Shown here: in pieces, positions 25,199-36,899 of the stretch
Layout: each line of letters starts with the position of its first letter
Numbering within the stretch: the stretch's first letter is position 1
Origin: Isoperla grammatica
Taxonomy: Eukaryota > Arthropoda > Insecta > Plecoptera > Perlodidae
DNA: 64,000 nt
Direction: 5' to 3'
NCBI GenBank assembly: GCA_945910005.1
Contig: OX246739.1
Location: 39,451,625-39,515,624, forward strand
Program-made: the position numbers and the translations under genes
Notes under the pieces: model-generated
What the model saw: the letters and a program-made list of their open reading frames with translations, nothing else
Told to the model about the DNA's origin: nothing
The model's database searches: none

Positions 25199-26882
25199 AG
25201 AGCCAGCAACATAAAAGCTCCCCTCATAAGGTACATATGTTTTGACTTTTGAAATAGGAGCGGAAAAACTACTCTACTAACAAAACGCGCGTCTTACTCC
25301 TCAACGTGGGGGCTTTTAGGCCCCACAGGGGGCCAAAAAAGCCGAAAAAAGGCCCAAGGTTCCCCTCATAAGGTACATAGATGGAGTAAACGCCATTTTG
25401 TAGAGATAAGTGTCCCAAATAGGAATTCGAAGAGAAAGACGGGATATTAGGGGGCGTTTACCGATCAGACGCCATTTTACCCAAAAAGGGCCATTTTTTA
25501 TTTTCGCACATGCATGCGCTTAAACACTCAAAACATATCCGGAAATGTCTCGAGACGTAGAAAAACATACATTTTAAAGAAATTTTGGGTTATTGTCCTC
25601 GCCAGACGCCCTCAAAAGGGGCCCAAAAAGGCCAAGGTTCCCCTCATAAGGTACATGAATGGAGTAAACGCCATTTTGTAGAGATAAGTGTCCCAAATAG
25701 GAATTCGAAGAGTAAGACGGGATATTAGGGGGCGTTTACCGATCAGACGCCATTTTACCCAATTGGGCCATTTTTTATTTTCGCACATGCATGCGCTTAA
25801 ACACTCAAAACATATCCGGAAATGTCTCGAGACGTAGAAAAACATACATTTTAAAGAAATTTTGGGTTATTGTCCTCGCCAGACGCCCTCAAAAGGGGCC
25901 CAAAAAGGCCAAGGTTCCCCTCATAAGGTACATGAATGGAGTAAACGCCATTTTGTAGAGATAAGTGTCCTAAATAGGAATTTGAAGAGTAAGACGGAAT
26001 ATTAGGGGGCGTTTACCGATCAGACGCCATTTTGTCCAAAAAGGGCCGCTTTTTATTTTCACACGTGCACGCGCTTTAACACCCAAAACAAATCCTTAAT
26101 CCTGACATTAATAATAATAAATACTGGTATATTAAAGTTAGGGGTGGGCAGAGCTTCAAAACTATTGCATCCGGATCGAGGCTGTGGGGGGGGGGGGGGG
26201 GGGGGGCTGGCGAGGACATCACACAATATCTTAGAAATGTATTCACCTCTAGGGGCATTTAAGGATATGTTTTGGGTGTTAAAGCGCGTGCATGTGCGAA
26301 AATAAAAAATGGCCCTTTTTAGGTAAAATGGCGTCTGATCGGTAAACGCCCCCTAATATCCCGTCTTACTCTTCGAATTCGTATTTGAGACACTTATCTC
26401 TACAAAATGGCGTTTACTCCATTCATGTACCTTATGAGGGGAACCTTGGCCTTTTTGGGCCGCTTTTGAGGGCGTCTGGCGAGGACAATAACCCAAAATT
26501 TCTTTAAAATGTATGTTTTTCTACGTCTCGAGACATTTTCGGATATGATTTGAGTATTTAAGCGCATGCATGTGCGAAAATAAAAAATGGCCCTTTTTAG
26601 GTAAAATGGCGTCTGATCGGTAAACGCCCCCTAATATCCCGTCTTACTCTTCGAATTCCTATTTGGGACACTTATCTCTACAAAATGGCGTTTACTCCAT
26701 CCATGTACCTTATGAGGGGAACCTTGGGCCTTTTTTCGGCTTTTTTGGCCCCCTGTGGGGCCTAAAAGCCCCCACGTTGAGGAGTAAGACGCGCGTTTTG
26801 TTAGTAGAGTAGTTTTTCCGCTCCTATTCCAATAGTCAAAACATATGTACCTTATGACGGGAGCTTTTATGTTGCTGGCTCT
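25199..26882. mobile_element. Large fold-back element with internally repeated arms
   Basis: The outer segment starting agagccagcaacataaaagc (25199) reappears inverted, ending at about 26882. Inside, the left arm has a direct repeat of about 278 bp starting aaggttcccctcataaggta at 25356, 25634 and 25911, the third copy partial. The right arm carries inverted copies, one partial (about 26261-26443) and one full (to 26719). The centre, about 26096-26260, includes a 21-G run. No transposase frame is visible. Long inverted arms made of subrepeats are the hallmark of Foldback-type elements. I could not find a convincing target-site duplication. Confidence 0.8.
26186..26206 (+). repeat. Run of 21 G
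   Basis: An uninterrupted G tract lies in the centre of the fold-back element. It is a candidate G-quadruplex or an assembly-length-uncertain homopolymer. Confidence 0.9.
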
Positions 26883-27069
26883 TGGACTATTACACTTGCT
26901 TTCACTTTTTATGCTCCGGCGTTTTCCTCTAAAAAAGTATCCTTACATGGATTAACGACGCTAAAAAGAGAACTGCCGTGAAAATAGTACAGAACGTTGC
27001 TAATGCTACGTCCGTCTCACGGGGTTCCTTGTCTTGTGCAATAATGCTTCTCTGCTCTGACCTCTAAAC

Positions 27070-27770
27070 TCCAACAGACCGCCGCGACGTGGAGTTCCTA
27101 CTCTTGTGCAATATTTCCACTCTGCTCGGTTCTGTTAACTCCGACAGACCGCCGCGACGCCTAGACCGCCGCGAGGTGGAGTTCCTACTCTTGTGTAATA
27201 TTTCCACTATGCCCTGTCCTCTAAACTCCGACAGACCGCCGCGACGCCTAGACCGCCGCGAGGTGGAGTTCCTACTCTTGTGTAATATTTCCACTATGCC
27301 CTGTCCTCTAAACTCCGACAGACCGCCGCGACGCCTAGACCGCCGCGAGGTGGAGTTCCTACTCTTGTGTAATATTTCCACTATGCTCTGTCCTCTAAAC
27401 TCCGACAGACCGCCGCGACGCCTAAACCGCCGCGAGGTGGAGTTCCTACTCTTGTGTAATATTTCCACTATGCTCTGTCCTCTAAACTCCGACAGACCGC
27501 CGCGACGCCTAGACCGCCGCGAGGTGGAGTTCCTACTCTTGTGTAATATTTCCACTATGCTCTGTCCTCTAAACTCCGACAGACCGCCGCGACGCCTAGA
27601 CCGCCGCGAGGTGGAGTTCCTACTCTTGTGTAATATTTCCACTATGCCCTGTCCTCTAAACTCCGACAGACCGCCGCGACGCCTAGACCGCCGCGAGGTG
27701 GAGTTCCTACTCTTGTGCAATATTTCCACTCTGCCCTGTCCTCTGAACCCCGACAGATCGCCGCGAAGTG
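27070..27770. repeat. 87-bp tandem array (about 8 copies)
   Basis: The unit, which starts gtggagttcctactcttgtg and includes tcctctaaactccgacagac and cgccgcgacgcctagaccgc, repeats about eight times with few changes; the first and last copies are the most diverged. Because 87 is a multiple of three and the unit lacks stops in one frame on each strand, both strands show long open frames (221 and 239 codons). Identity at the base level, with no codon-position bias, argues that these frames are by-products. The internal motif ccgccgcga(c/g) makes the array CpG-rich. Confidence 0.9.
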
Positions 27771-28816
27771 GCGCTCACAATGACCCCCAGAGGCCCAGTG
27801 TGAAGTAATAAGTCCAGTGGGGGTGCCTGGATTAATAACCTTGATGTTATCGTTGTGATAACGAGATATCGAGTCACTCATGGGAAATACAAGACACCTG
27901 ATTGGAAGAACAATGTGTGCTTGTATAATTATTTGTGCGAACATTTTTTACTGTGTTCAAGGGATTTACGTACTACAAACCAATATTGAGTTAATACTCG
28001 AGAGGTAGGGCGTATGACGACGGCAAAATCAAATCCATTTTACATCGCCGGGGTCGTCATAAAGGGAGTCCACCAATGGGGCCGGATGGGAAAAGTGGGA
28101 GGAGAATTGTAATGGGGAATAGTGCAGGGAAAGGGACCGTGTCTTCTTTGTGGCCTCTTACAATTCTATCAGTCATCCTGCATCTAATTTTACTCGGGTC
28201 AAAACTGGGAAACTAATATTGAATACAGTAGTCTCGTCAGGTAATAAGAAACGGAGTATAAACTTATGGTGTGCGATGTCTATGTACCTCACACTTTAAA
28301 GGATGGACATCATCATTCTTCGAACCTTCTAAGTCATGTTTATTAGTATGTAATCGTTTCCCTATCTCAGTTCTTCGAAAGAGATGCCTCACAGGCAACG
28401 GAATCAGTAAACACGGGTTTGATGTTGCCAATGACAACGTGAACATGATACGAGCACAATAAGGTGCGATCGATATGAGCCCCATACGTAGAATCAACCG
28501 AATAAACAATCAAACAAACCGGCACTGACATTAGAATAATAAGCAGGATTGAAGGTCAATTCTACCTCGACTGGACAACCATAAGGACAAATAAACCCTT
28601 TGAAATTAGTGAATACAACGAAATTGTTAAGTCGGAGCCATTTTTCAATTTTCTACTTCTCTAAAAAAAACTCCCGTTCAGGAAACAAAAGACAGCAAGT
28701 ATAACGTTTGTGGCAACTTGTATTCAAAACCGAAATGATGACTCTATAGTATCTCTCGTAGAACTAAGACGCTCCTACTTTGTTGTAAATTGAGCACGGT
28801 TAGAATCAATAACCTA

Positions 28817-29367
28817 GGACGTGTCCGAATTAAGTTTTATCGTTGCTAATTCTAATTCTAATTCTAAAAATACGTCACCGTTTGGCGGTGACGTCATAAG
28901 CACCGTCCGAATTCATCAAAATGCTTAAGTCTAATTCTAAAAACGTTAAGAATTAGCAATGGATTTAAGTAATTGAAAGTGCACACTCGTTTTGGTATAA
29001 ATTTATAATGGCCGCCGGAAAGCCAGCTGGACGAACGAGAAGAAGACGAAAATGCTGACGAACAAAGGTCAAAATTGAAATGTAAATAAAGAAATTGTTG
29101 TATATCACGTGAATGTATCTGAAAATAGTGAAATGACTGGTAGGCCTATGCTTACCGGTACACCGAGCGCATAAACGGCCAATCTAACCTCAAATTTTCA
29201 AGTAGGGCGTGAGCACCCAGTTCGTGTTTTCTCCACAGTGTGGCGCTACAGTGAGTTAGTACTGTACGAAATGGTACCCAGTTCGAGAATTAGAACGTTA
29301 TAATTTTTTTAGACTTAGCCTTAAGAATTAGAATTAGAACTAACGTTTTTTCAATTCGGACACGTCC
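28817..29367. mobile_element. CTA-flanked MITE, 551 bp
   Basis: The ends GGACGTGTCCGAATT and AATTCGGACACGTCC are inverted, with further inverted matching through runs of attctaattctaattct. Both sides have CTA (28814-28816, 29368-29370), a TWA-like three-base site as used by PIF/Harbinger elements. The interior has a palindromic cgtcaccgtttggcggtgacg near 28870 and a second ccgaattcatc motif. No coding frame is present. Confidence 0.7.
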
Positions 29368-29543
29368 CTAGTTATAATGTTAGTATTCTTGGTTAGAATG
29401 TTCAGTAATATGTGGCGTTGTGGTGACTGTCGAGTATATACAGGTCCAGAGTATCTATATTGTCTTCGAGTATATACCCAGCGTATATTCATTGTATCTT
29501 GTTTAGAGTATGTTTAACTCTGGTGTGTGTGTTATGTTGTCAG

Positions 29544-31347
29544 GTATGGCCAGGAGCAAGAAGACCGTCAGTGGGACTCGGGAGGGTACTACTACCGCGA
29601 AGACGACTACTCGGCCACCATCGGAGACCAGTACAAGAACAGTGTGAACGATCATCGTTCTTCCGCCACCCTCCCTCAACCCCCCGTCGACGCGTACCCC
29701 CCTCAGGAAGCCGTGATGAAGCCTTCACTAGAAGAGACGCCTCAATACTACCCCTCTAGTCAGCCCCTCGGTTATGACGATCCGGTCGTCGGTTCGTACC
29801 CCGGTAGCGACCCCTACTCCGCCCCCAGCAGCGCGAGCCGACGCCGGCTTCTGATGCAGCACAAGCGGCACTCTGGCTCCAGACACAACTCTGCCGAGGA
29901 GTTCAACTACCAGCCCAGCTACTACGACGAGTATCCTGTGGTTACCTCGACCGCCGCTTGCGCTTCAACCAGCACAACTGTAACGACAAGCTACCCGACT
30001 GTGACGCGTAGCTCCTATCAGAAACCCACCTTGCCCCAGATTCCCAACCAAAGTGCCGCGGAAAGACGTAGTAGTGTTAAGCCTACGGATTACGCCCAAG
30101 ACGACAGTTACGCGAGTTATTACGCAACTGGTAAAGATGATTATAACGAGGATTACAACTATGCTTACAGAAGTACAGATAACCTGACGCCGACCCAGCA
30201 AGAGGCTGTGGAAGAGAAGGCAGACCTGACAGGGAGGTATGCAAGACCCAACGCCGCTCGGCTAGCGTACCAGGAACAGTCGGACGAGTATTACTACAGC
30301 TGCCAGGAGAGAGAGTACAGTGAAGAGGTCGAAGATAGTTACTTAGATACCCAACCCATCGAGAGTAATCGCAAAAAACTTTCCCGTCGTGAAAACAGTC
30401 CACTGTTGCAACAGAACACTGACTCTTTAGAGTCGAGGGACGACGAACTGAGGGACAGTTTCGAAACGGCTGTGAGTTCCATTAGTTCGTCAGTGCATCA
30501 TCGTCAGAAGGGGTACTCGGATTACTCGACGGCTGGAGAGACGGCCACGACGATAACAACGCCCGCGGACGCCGTCGCGAAAACTACCGCATCGGGGTAT
30601 CAGCCGACCCAAACTAAACCCGTAGACACCTACAAACCCACGACAGATGGCTACCGACAGACCACCCACCCCGACATTTACAAGCCGGGTATAGACAGTT
30701 ACAAGCCAACTACGTCAATAGTTGCCGGATATAATCACACTACAAGCGTTACAAATCAAACAATACGAAATAGGGACCAAGATATTTCAAGTACAACACC
30801 TGTTGCCAGTGTTTCTGTAACTATACCTTCCTCTACACCTGCAGTAACAAATACCGTCCTAAGTAGTTACCCGGCGTCGTCGTCGGGTGCGCGCGGATAC
30901 CTTCGGGCCCAGGAGTCTCTGGACAGCTGCGCCGAGGAGGTCGCTAACCTCAACGCCAGCGCCGAGTACGCGAAACCGGACTCGCCCGCGTCGGTGCTGG
31001 CGGACCGCTACAGCGCGGGCACCCCCGTCGAACCCATGCCCCAGCGGTTGGAGAACAGTCTGATCGAGCCGTACCAACCCCCCACCCCCAAAGCGCCCTC
31101 GGTCATCATGTCGCCCTCCCCGCCGCAGATGCAGAAGCAGCATAGCGTGGACGAGTCGCGTACGGGGTCGCCGTCGGTAACCGGAAGCGGAGAGTCGCAG
31201 AAGTCCCAGAAGTCCAAGAGCGTGAGCTTCGAGGATGAGGATCAGCAGATGGATCAGCCTCCTAAGCAGCCGGTGGTGGAGAGAAGGAAGATGACGGCCA
31301 AGGAGAGATGGCACTACGCCTACAACAAGATCATCATGCAGCTCAAT
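29544..31347 (+). CDS. unc-13: Large coding exon, unc-13/Munc13 homolog: disordered region ending in calmodulin-binding helix
   Basis: The acceptor is ttatgttgtcag; the donor GTGAGT follows CAGCTCAAT (Gln-Leu-Asn). The exon is 1804 nt: one base completes AGG (Arg), then 601 codons, leaving in phase 0. It opens Tyr/Asp-rich (YGQEQEDRQWDSGGYYYRED) and then becomes Ser/Thr/Pro-rich. YKP-containing repeats lie near 30622-30712. KSKSVSFEDEDQQ is followed by a final basic stretch, ERRKMTAKERWHYAYNKIIM. The last 17 residues match the amphipathic Munc13 calmodulin-binding helix: A-K-x-x-W-x-x-A-(F/Y)-N-K-(V/I)-x-x-Q-L, with hydrophobic anchors at positions 1, 5 and 8. Munc13/UNC-13 primes synaptic vesicles at the active zone by opening syntaxin. 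The domains expected next (C1, C2B, MUN) are not in the window. If the donor is missed, the frame stops 10 codons later. Confidence 0.8.
31297..31347 (+). other. Calmodulin-binding helix motif (1-5-8 type)
   Basis: AKERWHYAYNKIIMQLN has the Trp anchor at 31309-31311, Tyr at +4 and Ile at +7, flanked by Lys/Arg. From memory of the family, 9 of 16 positions agree with the mammalian Munc13-1 helix and two more are conservative. In Munc13 this helix couples residual calcium to priming and short-term plasticity. The distal anchor (about +25) would be in the next exon. Confidence 0.65.
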
Positions 31348-31843
31348 GTGAGTACATCATTCGCTTACCATACCTAGTCTACACAATGTACTTCAGTAAC
31401 GTAAAAGTGCGTGTAGTCGATATGTGAGGGATCTATCACCAATGTGCACTTAAGTACATCGTACTGAATCATGTATTTATCATAAGTACATGCGATCGTC
31501 TGGGCTAAGCTAAGCTAAGGTCAAGTGCTAAGTACGTACTTAAGTACATAGTGCAGACTAGGTACTACTTATTAGACGTATCTTGCAAGGTACTGTTGTC
31601 ATATGTGGCAAATACCAACCTAAATCTAGTTTCATCTCGTTCTCTGCCTCCAGTATTGTAGTGATATCCTCAGCATGTCTATTGGCAGACTTTTTCAGTG
31701 CTTATGCTCATTCAAAACACTAATACGGACAATGACAAGCAGGTACCGGAAATTCCCGCGGCTAATTCCGTTGAAATAAACCGCGTGGAGCGGCCGTATC
31801 TTCGGAGAATTTTGCAGTTATGACGACAGCACATTTTTTGTTA

Positions 31844-32523
31844 TGGCCGGTTCTCACGGTGCGAGTTGGCGTGCGAGTTGATAGAGCCAGTAGCTGGGGG
31901 CCAGCTACTTGCTTCGTGTAAACAGGTCGGCCGAGTTACTGACTGTGCGAGTTGGTCAGTAGGAGCTACTTCAAATATTTTTGTTTCGACTGGCCACTGG
32001 CCTTCCCCCACCACGGGGATGTTTGGATCGGCCAGCCGCTGGCGCCATGTGAACGCACAGGTCAGTAACTGAGCGTCAGTAGACGGTAGAGCACGTTATT
32101 TTGTTTATGTTTTTCGTGCTGATATATTATTATTATCATAATTTTTGTTTTGGAATATGTCGGGAAGGTGGAGTGACGAACAGACGGCAAACTTTGTGCA
32201 TTTGTACAGAGAACAAGAAAATTGGTGGAACGTTTTTGGACCTGGATATAAAAATAATAATTCCTCGTACAGTATCAACGAAAATGATCTTATTACTTTC
32301 CATGCTAGCACTCTATAATACGATCTTCAGACATTCTTGCAACTGACAGGGACAGTTCAAGTCCGAGCAGAAGGCCAGCCGCTGGCTTACTGGCATGCCA
32401 GTAACTCGCACCGTGTAAACAGCTGGGGCCAGTTGAGTCTGAGCCCAGTAGCTTGCCCCTCAGTTAGAGGGCCAGCAACTGGCTTACTGGCATGCCAGTA
32501 ACTCGCACCGTGAGAACCGGCCA
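31844..32523. mobile_element. Harbinger-type element, TTA target duplication
   Basis: The left end TGGCCGGTTCTCACGGTGCG is the exact complement of the right end CGCACCGTGAGAACCGGCCA. Both ends abut TTA (31841-31843, 32524-32526), the usual PIF/Harbinger target site. Inside, near both ends, lie further palindromic motifs (gccagtagctggg, ttactggcatgccagtaa). It carries part of a MADF/Myb-like gene (32157-32318) but no transposase, so it is an internally deleted, non-autonomous copy. Confidence 0.85.
32157..32318 (+). pseudogene. Truncated MADF/Myb-SANT-like DNA-binding protein of a Harbinger element
   Basis: The ATG at 32157 opens a 53-codon frame beginning MSGRWSDEQTANFVHLYREQ, followed by ENWWNVFGPGYKNNN. 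The W-S-D-E-Q-T, F-V-x-L-Y-R-E and W-N-V-x-x-P-x-Y-K pattern is that of the first half of a MADF/Myb-like domain, the kind encoded by the second gene of Harbinger transposons. The frame then drifts and stops at TAA, lacking the second half of the domain, so it is a remnant. Its position inside TTA-flanked inverted repeats supports this origin. It is too short to be active; exonisation into a host transcript is possible but not shown. Confidence 0.7.
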
Positions 32524-35500
32524 TTACGGTGTAGGGAGTATACGAGGGTTAATAGGTTAATGGAATGTACTTATACTCAAGGAGTATCGCTCTGTATGTG
32601 GGCTCGTACCTGACCGATGGCTCGCTCGCTCCATTCCTTCCTTTCTTCATTCCTTCGTTCCTTCGACCCAGACCCACTGATCGTTGGATACCAGTCATGT
32701 ACAACACACAAAGGACAACGTTACATCGAATAAACCAGTAAACTTCATTGTTATTCCTTAAATTTGACTTATTATTTACTTTCGAGGTATTGGCCCTTTA
32801 AATTTGTGATAAGTCAAATTGTAGTTTGTACTATATTGACTGGTTTTGCGCTTTTGCCGGACGCTTTTGGCAAAAGAAAGAGTTTCTCAAGAGCAATTTG
32901 ACATTTCCGGAATAATAAGTATGTTTTTAATTGAAATATGAGCAAAGGTTTCAAAAAGAACATATTCTAGATTCAAATAAAATAGTTGGAATTTTTTAAA
33001 GTCATGAAAACGCTAATATTGGCACTTTACAAACTCCTTAGAAATAGAAGGACGAAAAGTAGTATGTACGTATGACCTATTATTTATCAAAAGTTGAAAT
33101 CAATGTTGATACTCCCCCCAAATTAAAATCGTGTACTAAACATAAACTAATACGACCTATGGATTTGTGAACATACGATGTGTTGATCTGAGAATATATG
33201 GACGTGACCAAGGGACGTGACGAATGTTAGAAAGTGGTGTCACCGCATTTGTACGGCACGATGCAGTTGAGTGAGGCAACTCTGGCGCAGATTGACAGAC
33301 AACGACCTTCAATGTTCCCAAGGTCATGTGCGCAAGGAGATGCGGGCGAATAGTGCGCATGCGCAACCTACCTGATTTATTACTACCTTATCTGCCAGAC
33401 CCTCGGGGAAAATACCATGAGATGCATGAAAATAAAAACGTATCGTAGATTAATTTACATTTTAAGAGTGCATAAACAACGGTAAGGCCCTTGGGACTAC
33501 TTCCGTGCTTCGGCGTTAGCGTTTTTCGGCTCTGGCGACCTAACACGCCCATTGTAATAGCAAGGATCAGTGCATCCGTGCGATGGATGGCATTTTGTTT
33601 AGTGTATGGTGTAATCCTCTATTATTCGATACAACGCAGTAGATCTGTTTGCTGTACTTGTCTCTGTATCAGAACTCCTTGACATTTGCTCCAACCCTCC
33701 CCACACAAATACCTTCAATACCGGAGAAACAATGTGTTTTGCGATATAATTTTGATCTCACGATTCACACAGACGTGATGCGCATCTTTGAGCTTGTCAA
33801 TAAGCAGACGGGTTTTGTTAAAGTAGCGACTAGCGAGTTGGTATCTCTTTTTAACGTTTTATTTTAATTGCTTTGGTAGCATGTTTCATCTCTAGTGAAA
33901 TGTCCATTGTCAATCCTTTGACGTCAGAGATTCAACTTTGTGTTGCTGAACAAGCTACTTCACCTTCAGACGAAACGAATATACCCTTTGGGTATGATTG
34001 TTTCTAGACCAGTATTACTATCAATATCATCATCTTGACGAAAATATCATACATTGTTATTGATTTTAATATAGTGACGTTTTAAGCTTTTATATTCTAT
34101 CCAGGCTGTAATACTATGCTCATTTGTTTGTCTACAACAATACAATTACAATGGGAGTTTACAGAATGATGGCCGCTATATAATACACACAACACATACA
34201 CACATGAGAATGGCAACCATGCAACAATGGCCGTGACGTCACGTGAATGACGTCTGCAACAGGTTGTTCTCATCGCATGTGTAAGCACGTTGACCTAAGA
34301 CGTATTGCTGTGTTGACACAGCTGCCTATGTTGTTGTCTGTCTACTGTTTGCTCGTATATACACTGTAAGGTGCCACTTGTAACGTATACGCAACACTAT
34401 GCGACATGAACGCATTGCCTATTCTCACTTGATCTAGTGCAGATCAACGGAGTTTGGTCAATAATATGGTATGTTCCGTACAACGTTAGTGTAAATTGAA
34501 AATTAAGACCATTAAATTTTGATTTTGTCAAAACTAGATATTTTTTCTGACTGACTTATAAAACATTTACTATCCACTAAAGTGTCATCCCACTTTTGAA
34601 GTAATTTGGTAAGAAACGAACGAAAAAGGGACCTCCCGCGTTTAATCTCATTTTCACAGTTTCTAAACAACCAAGGTACAAAGGTAACCCAGGTAACCCA
34701 GCTTTTGCTTCAGTTTCAATGCACGTATTATGAAACATATTTTCATCGAGGCTGGTATTCCTGTAGCGGTCTTTAAAACAATCTGCTTTTGCACTCTAGC
34801 TAAAAGGCAGAACGAAATTAATTCTGATTTTAATAATGTATACATTAACTTTCTCTCGCTGAATATTATGAACAAAACAATTTCAAACGTTTTAATGCTG
34901 GTTTCGTTTTTCTGGCAGTGGCAGACGAAAATGTACGAACGGTACAAATAGAATAATTGCTTTTAACCACACTTTACAAGTGCGCTGTATTTTGGATTGG
35001 TTGCTCTCTTTAGCAAAGCATATTTATTTAAATAGCTACATGAATAATACAAATACTAACCAACACTAAAAGTGTTTACAAATAACGAAAATATCTTGCT
35101 ATAACGAGAATTTTAATTTATCCACTTAAAACTTCACACAAAATTAACATTTACAACATTTCCCTATCTGGTCAGTGAAGACCAACAACCCCCCCTCCCC
35201 CCACCTATATGTTAAGCAGGACCTCTGTTTCTGGGGCTCTTCAACATAGGGTTGTTCCGGTTTGTCAGCTGTTCCTCTTGCTTCGCACCTCCGCCACATT
35301 TCAATCAATTTTACTCTCTCATTTCATTCCAACAATTACATGATTATTGTTATTGGACAATATATTGTTCGACCGTTCGACACAACACGACCGCAGGTTT
35401 TATCTGACGCACGTAAATAGTTCTTTTGTATATTTAATACATTATTTTTAATTTGTTCAGCATTGAAGAAAAGGCATTTCGTTAATAAGGATTTATAAAA

Positions 35501-36813
35501 TGATACATTTCATTCATAGAAATATATTCCAAACTTCGCTTCTATTTCTCTGAAGGGTTTGAGTTCACCGCGATAGGTCACTTGTTGCTATGACCTCGGG
35601 TTAAGTGTGGGCGGCTGTGGGGGTTAATGGAAGGGACGTGTAGGCGACCCCTCTCCCCAGCAGGAGAGATTCGATAGAAAACTCGGCTTCGATTTAAATG
35701 GAACATCAACACTCGGTGACTTGGGTACGGCCAGCCATTATCATGACCACAACTTAGTTCGTGGAGGTTTAGTGTTTTGTTTCTGATGATGGCGTCCGTA
35801 GGTTTTAGTTTTGAAGTCTATATAGTAGTTTTACAAGGATTACTGAGGTTCTGTTCATCTACCCTGATAGTAAAAATACGATCTTAACGGTTGGCGTTAC
35901 TTTTCAATACTTGAAAATGGTTCCCAGGTTGACAAATCGTGTCATAGACAAGATAATAAAGCACATTTACCAGTGAATGATTTACTGGTTCAATAATAAT
36001 GTTTACTTTAATGATAACTTTTAAATGATAATAATGTTGTTTAAAAAAAAGGTCTAATGTTTAATCAGGCCATATACAAACCAAAATTTGTCGGTATAAA
36101 ACTTATATTCATAAGAGGGAACACTAAATTATCTCGGCTGTGACATTCTTGCAACTATTTTCTTAATACTGAATATAAATTTTCCCAGTGCTAACTTGTG
36201 AATTGTGCGCGTTATGGATGGAGAAACGAACTGATTCTATTGTTATAAATTTTACATACATAATTAACTTGGAAAAAATTATTGGAAACAATTAAAACCC
36301 CGTTGCAACACACACACGATTCTCGAGAAGTCCTTTGAATGAAATGTCAGAACACCTGCTAGTGTTCTAAACCCGGTGATGCGGGCGTCGTCACGCCTAA
36401 TATTGAAATATCAATCACTCTGTCATACGTCTCCTGGGCTGCATGGCCAAGCACTAAGTACGCGCGCTGCACTCCAGTGCGCCAAGTCTTGAGAGAGGGC
36501 GGGGCCATCGTAGGGTGATACATTTCTTTAAATTTATACATATTCTCTTCTCATATTAAAATTCTTAAAAAAACTGATTATTTCGATTATGTATTAAATT
36601 ATGAACAGTTTTTACGACTCGGTCTGGTGAGTTTATTCCAGTTTCCAATACAGAAGGTTCAGGTTTTAATTCCGGATTCGGTCTGTAGTTTTTAATTTTT
36701 TTTAATAATTTGTATCTGTATATTATTAAGTTTATATTTATTATACTGGTGTACACGTAAATCTTGACTCTAGAGCCGTTAAAACCACGAAGCACATAAC
36801 AAGTTTTATAATG

Positions 36814-36890
36814 CCCCCCACTGAAAATCAGTCTTTCTAACTGAGTGAGTACACAATAAATAAAGCATTTATTTTACGGGGAATTAATTA
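36814..36890 (+). mobile_element. Dispersed repeat fragment
   Basis: ccccccactgaaaatcagtc, then taactgagtgagtac and ataaataaagcatttatttt match the copy at 54831. It lies just before the CpG-richer area upstream of the alternative first exon. Confidence 0.5.
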
Positions 36891-36899
36891 CACCGATAA

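Larger units (their letters stand above)
24887..29543 (+). other. Intron packed with repeats
   Basis: The intron runs from gtgggt to the acceptor ttatgttgtcag. It holds the fold-back element (25199-26882), the 87-bp array (27070-27770) and the CTA-flanked MITE (28817-29367). Bases 27800-28800 are otherwise unremarkable. Confidence 0.65.

Noticed and set aside
27064..27808. Two long overlapping open frames on opposite strands, rich in Arg/Ser and Leu/Cys
   Set aside because: They are by-products of an 87-bp stop-free tandem unit; no start context, splice sites or codon bias support a gene.
29540..31314. Several antisense frames across the large exon
   Set aside because: They are shadows of the coding strand, with no recognisable domain.
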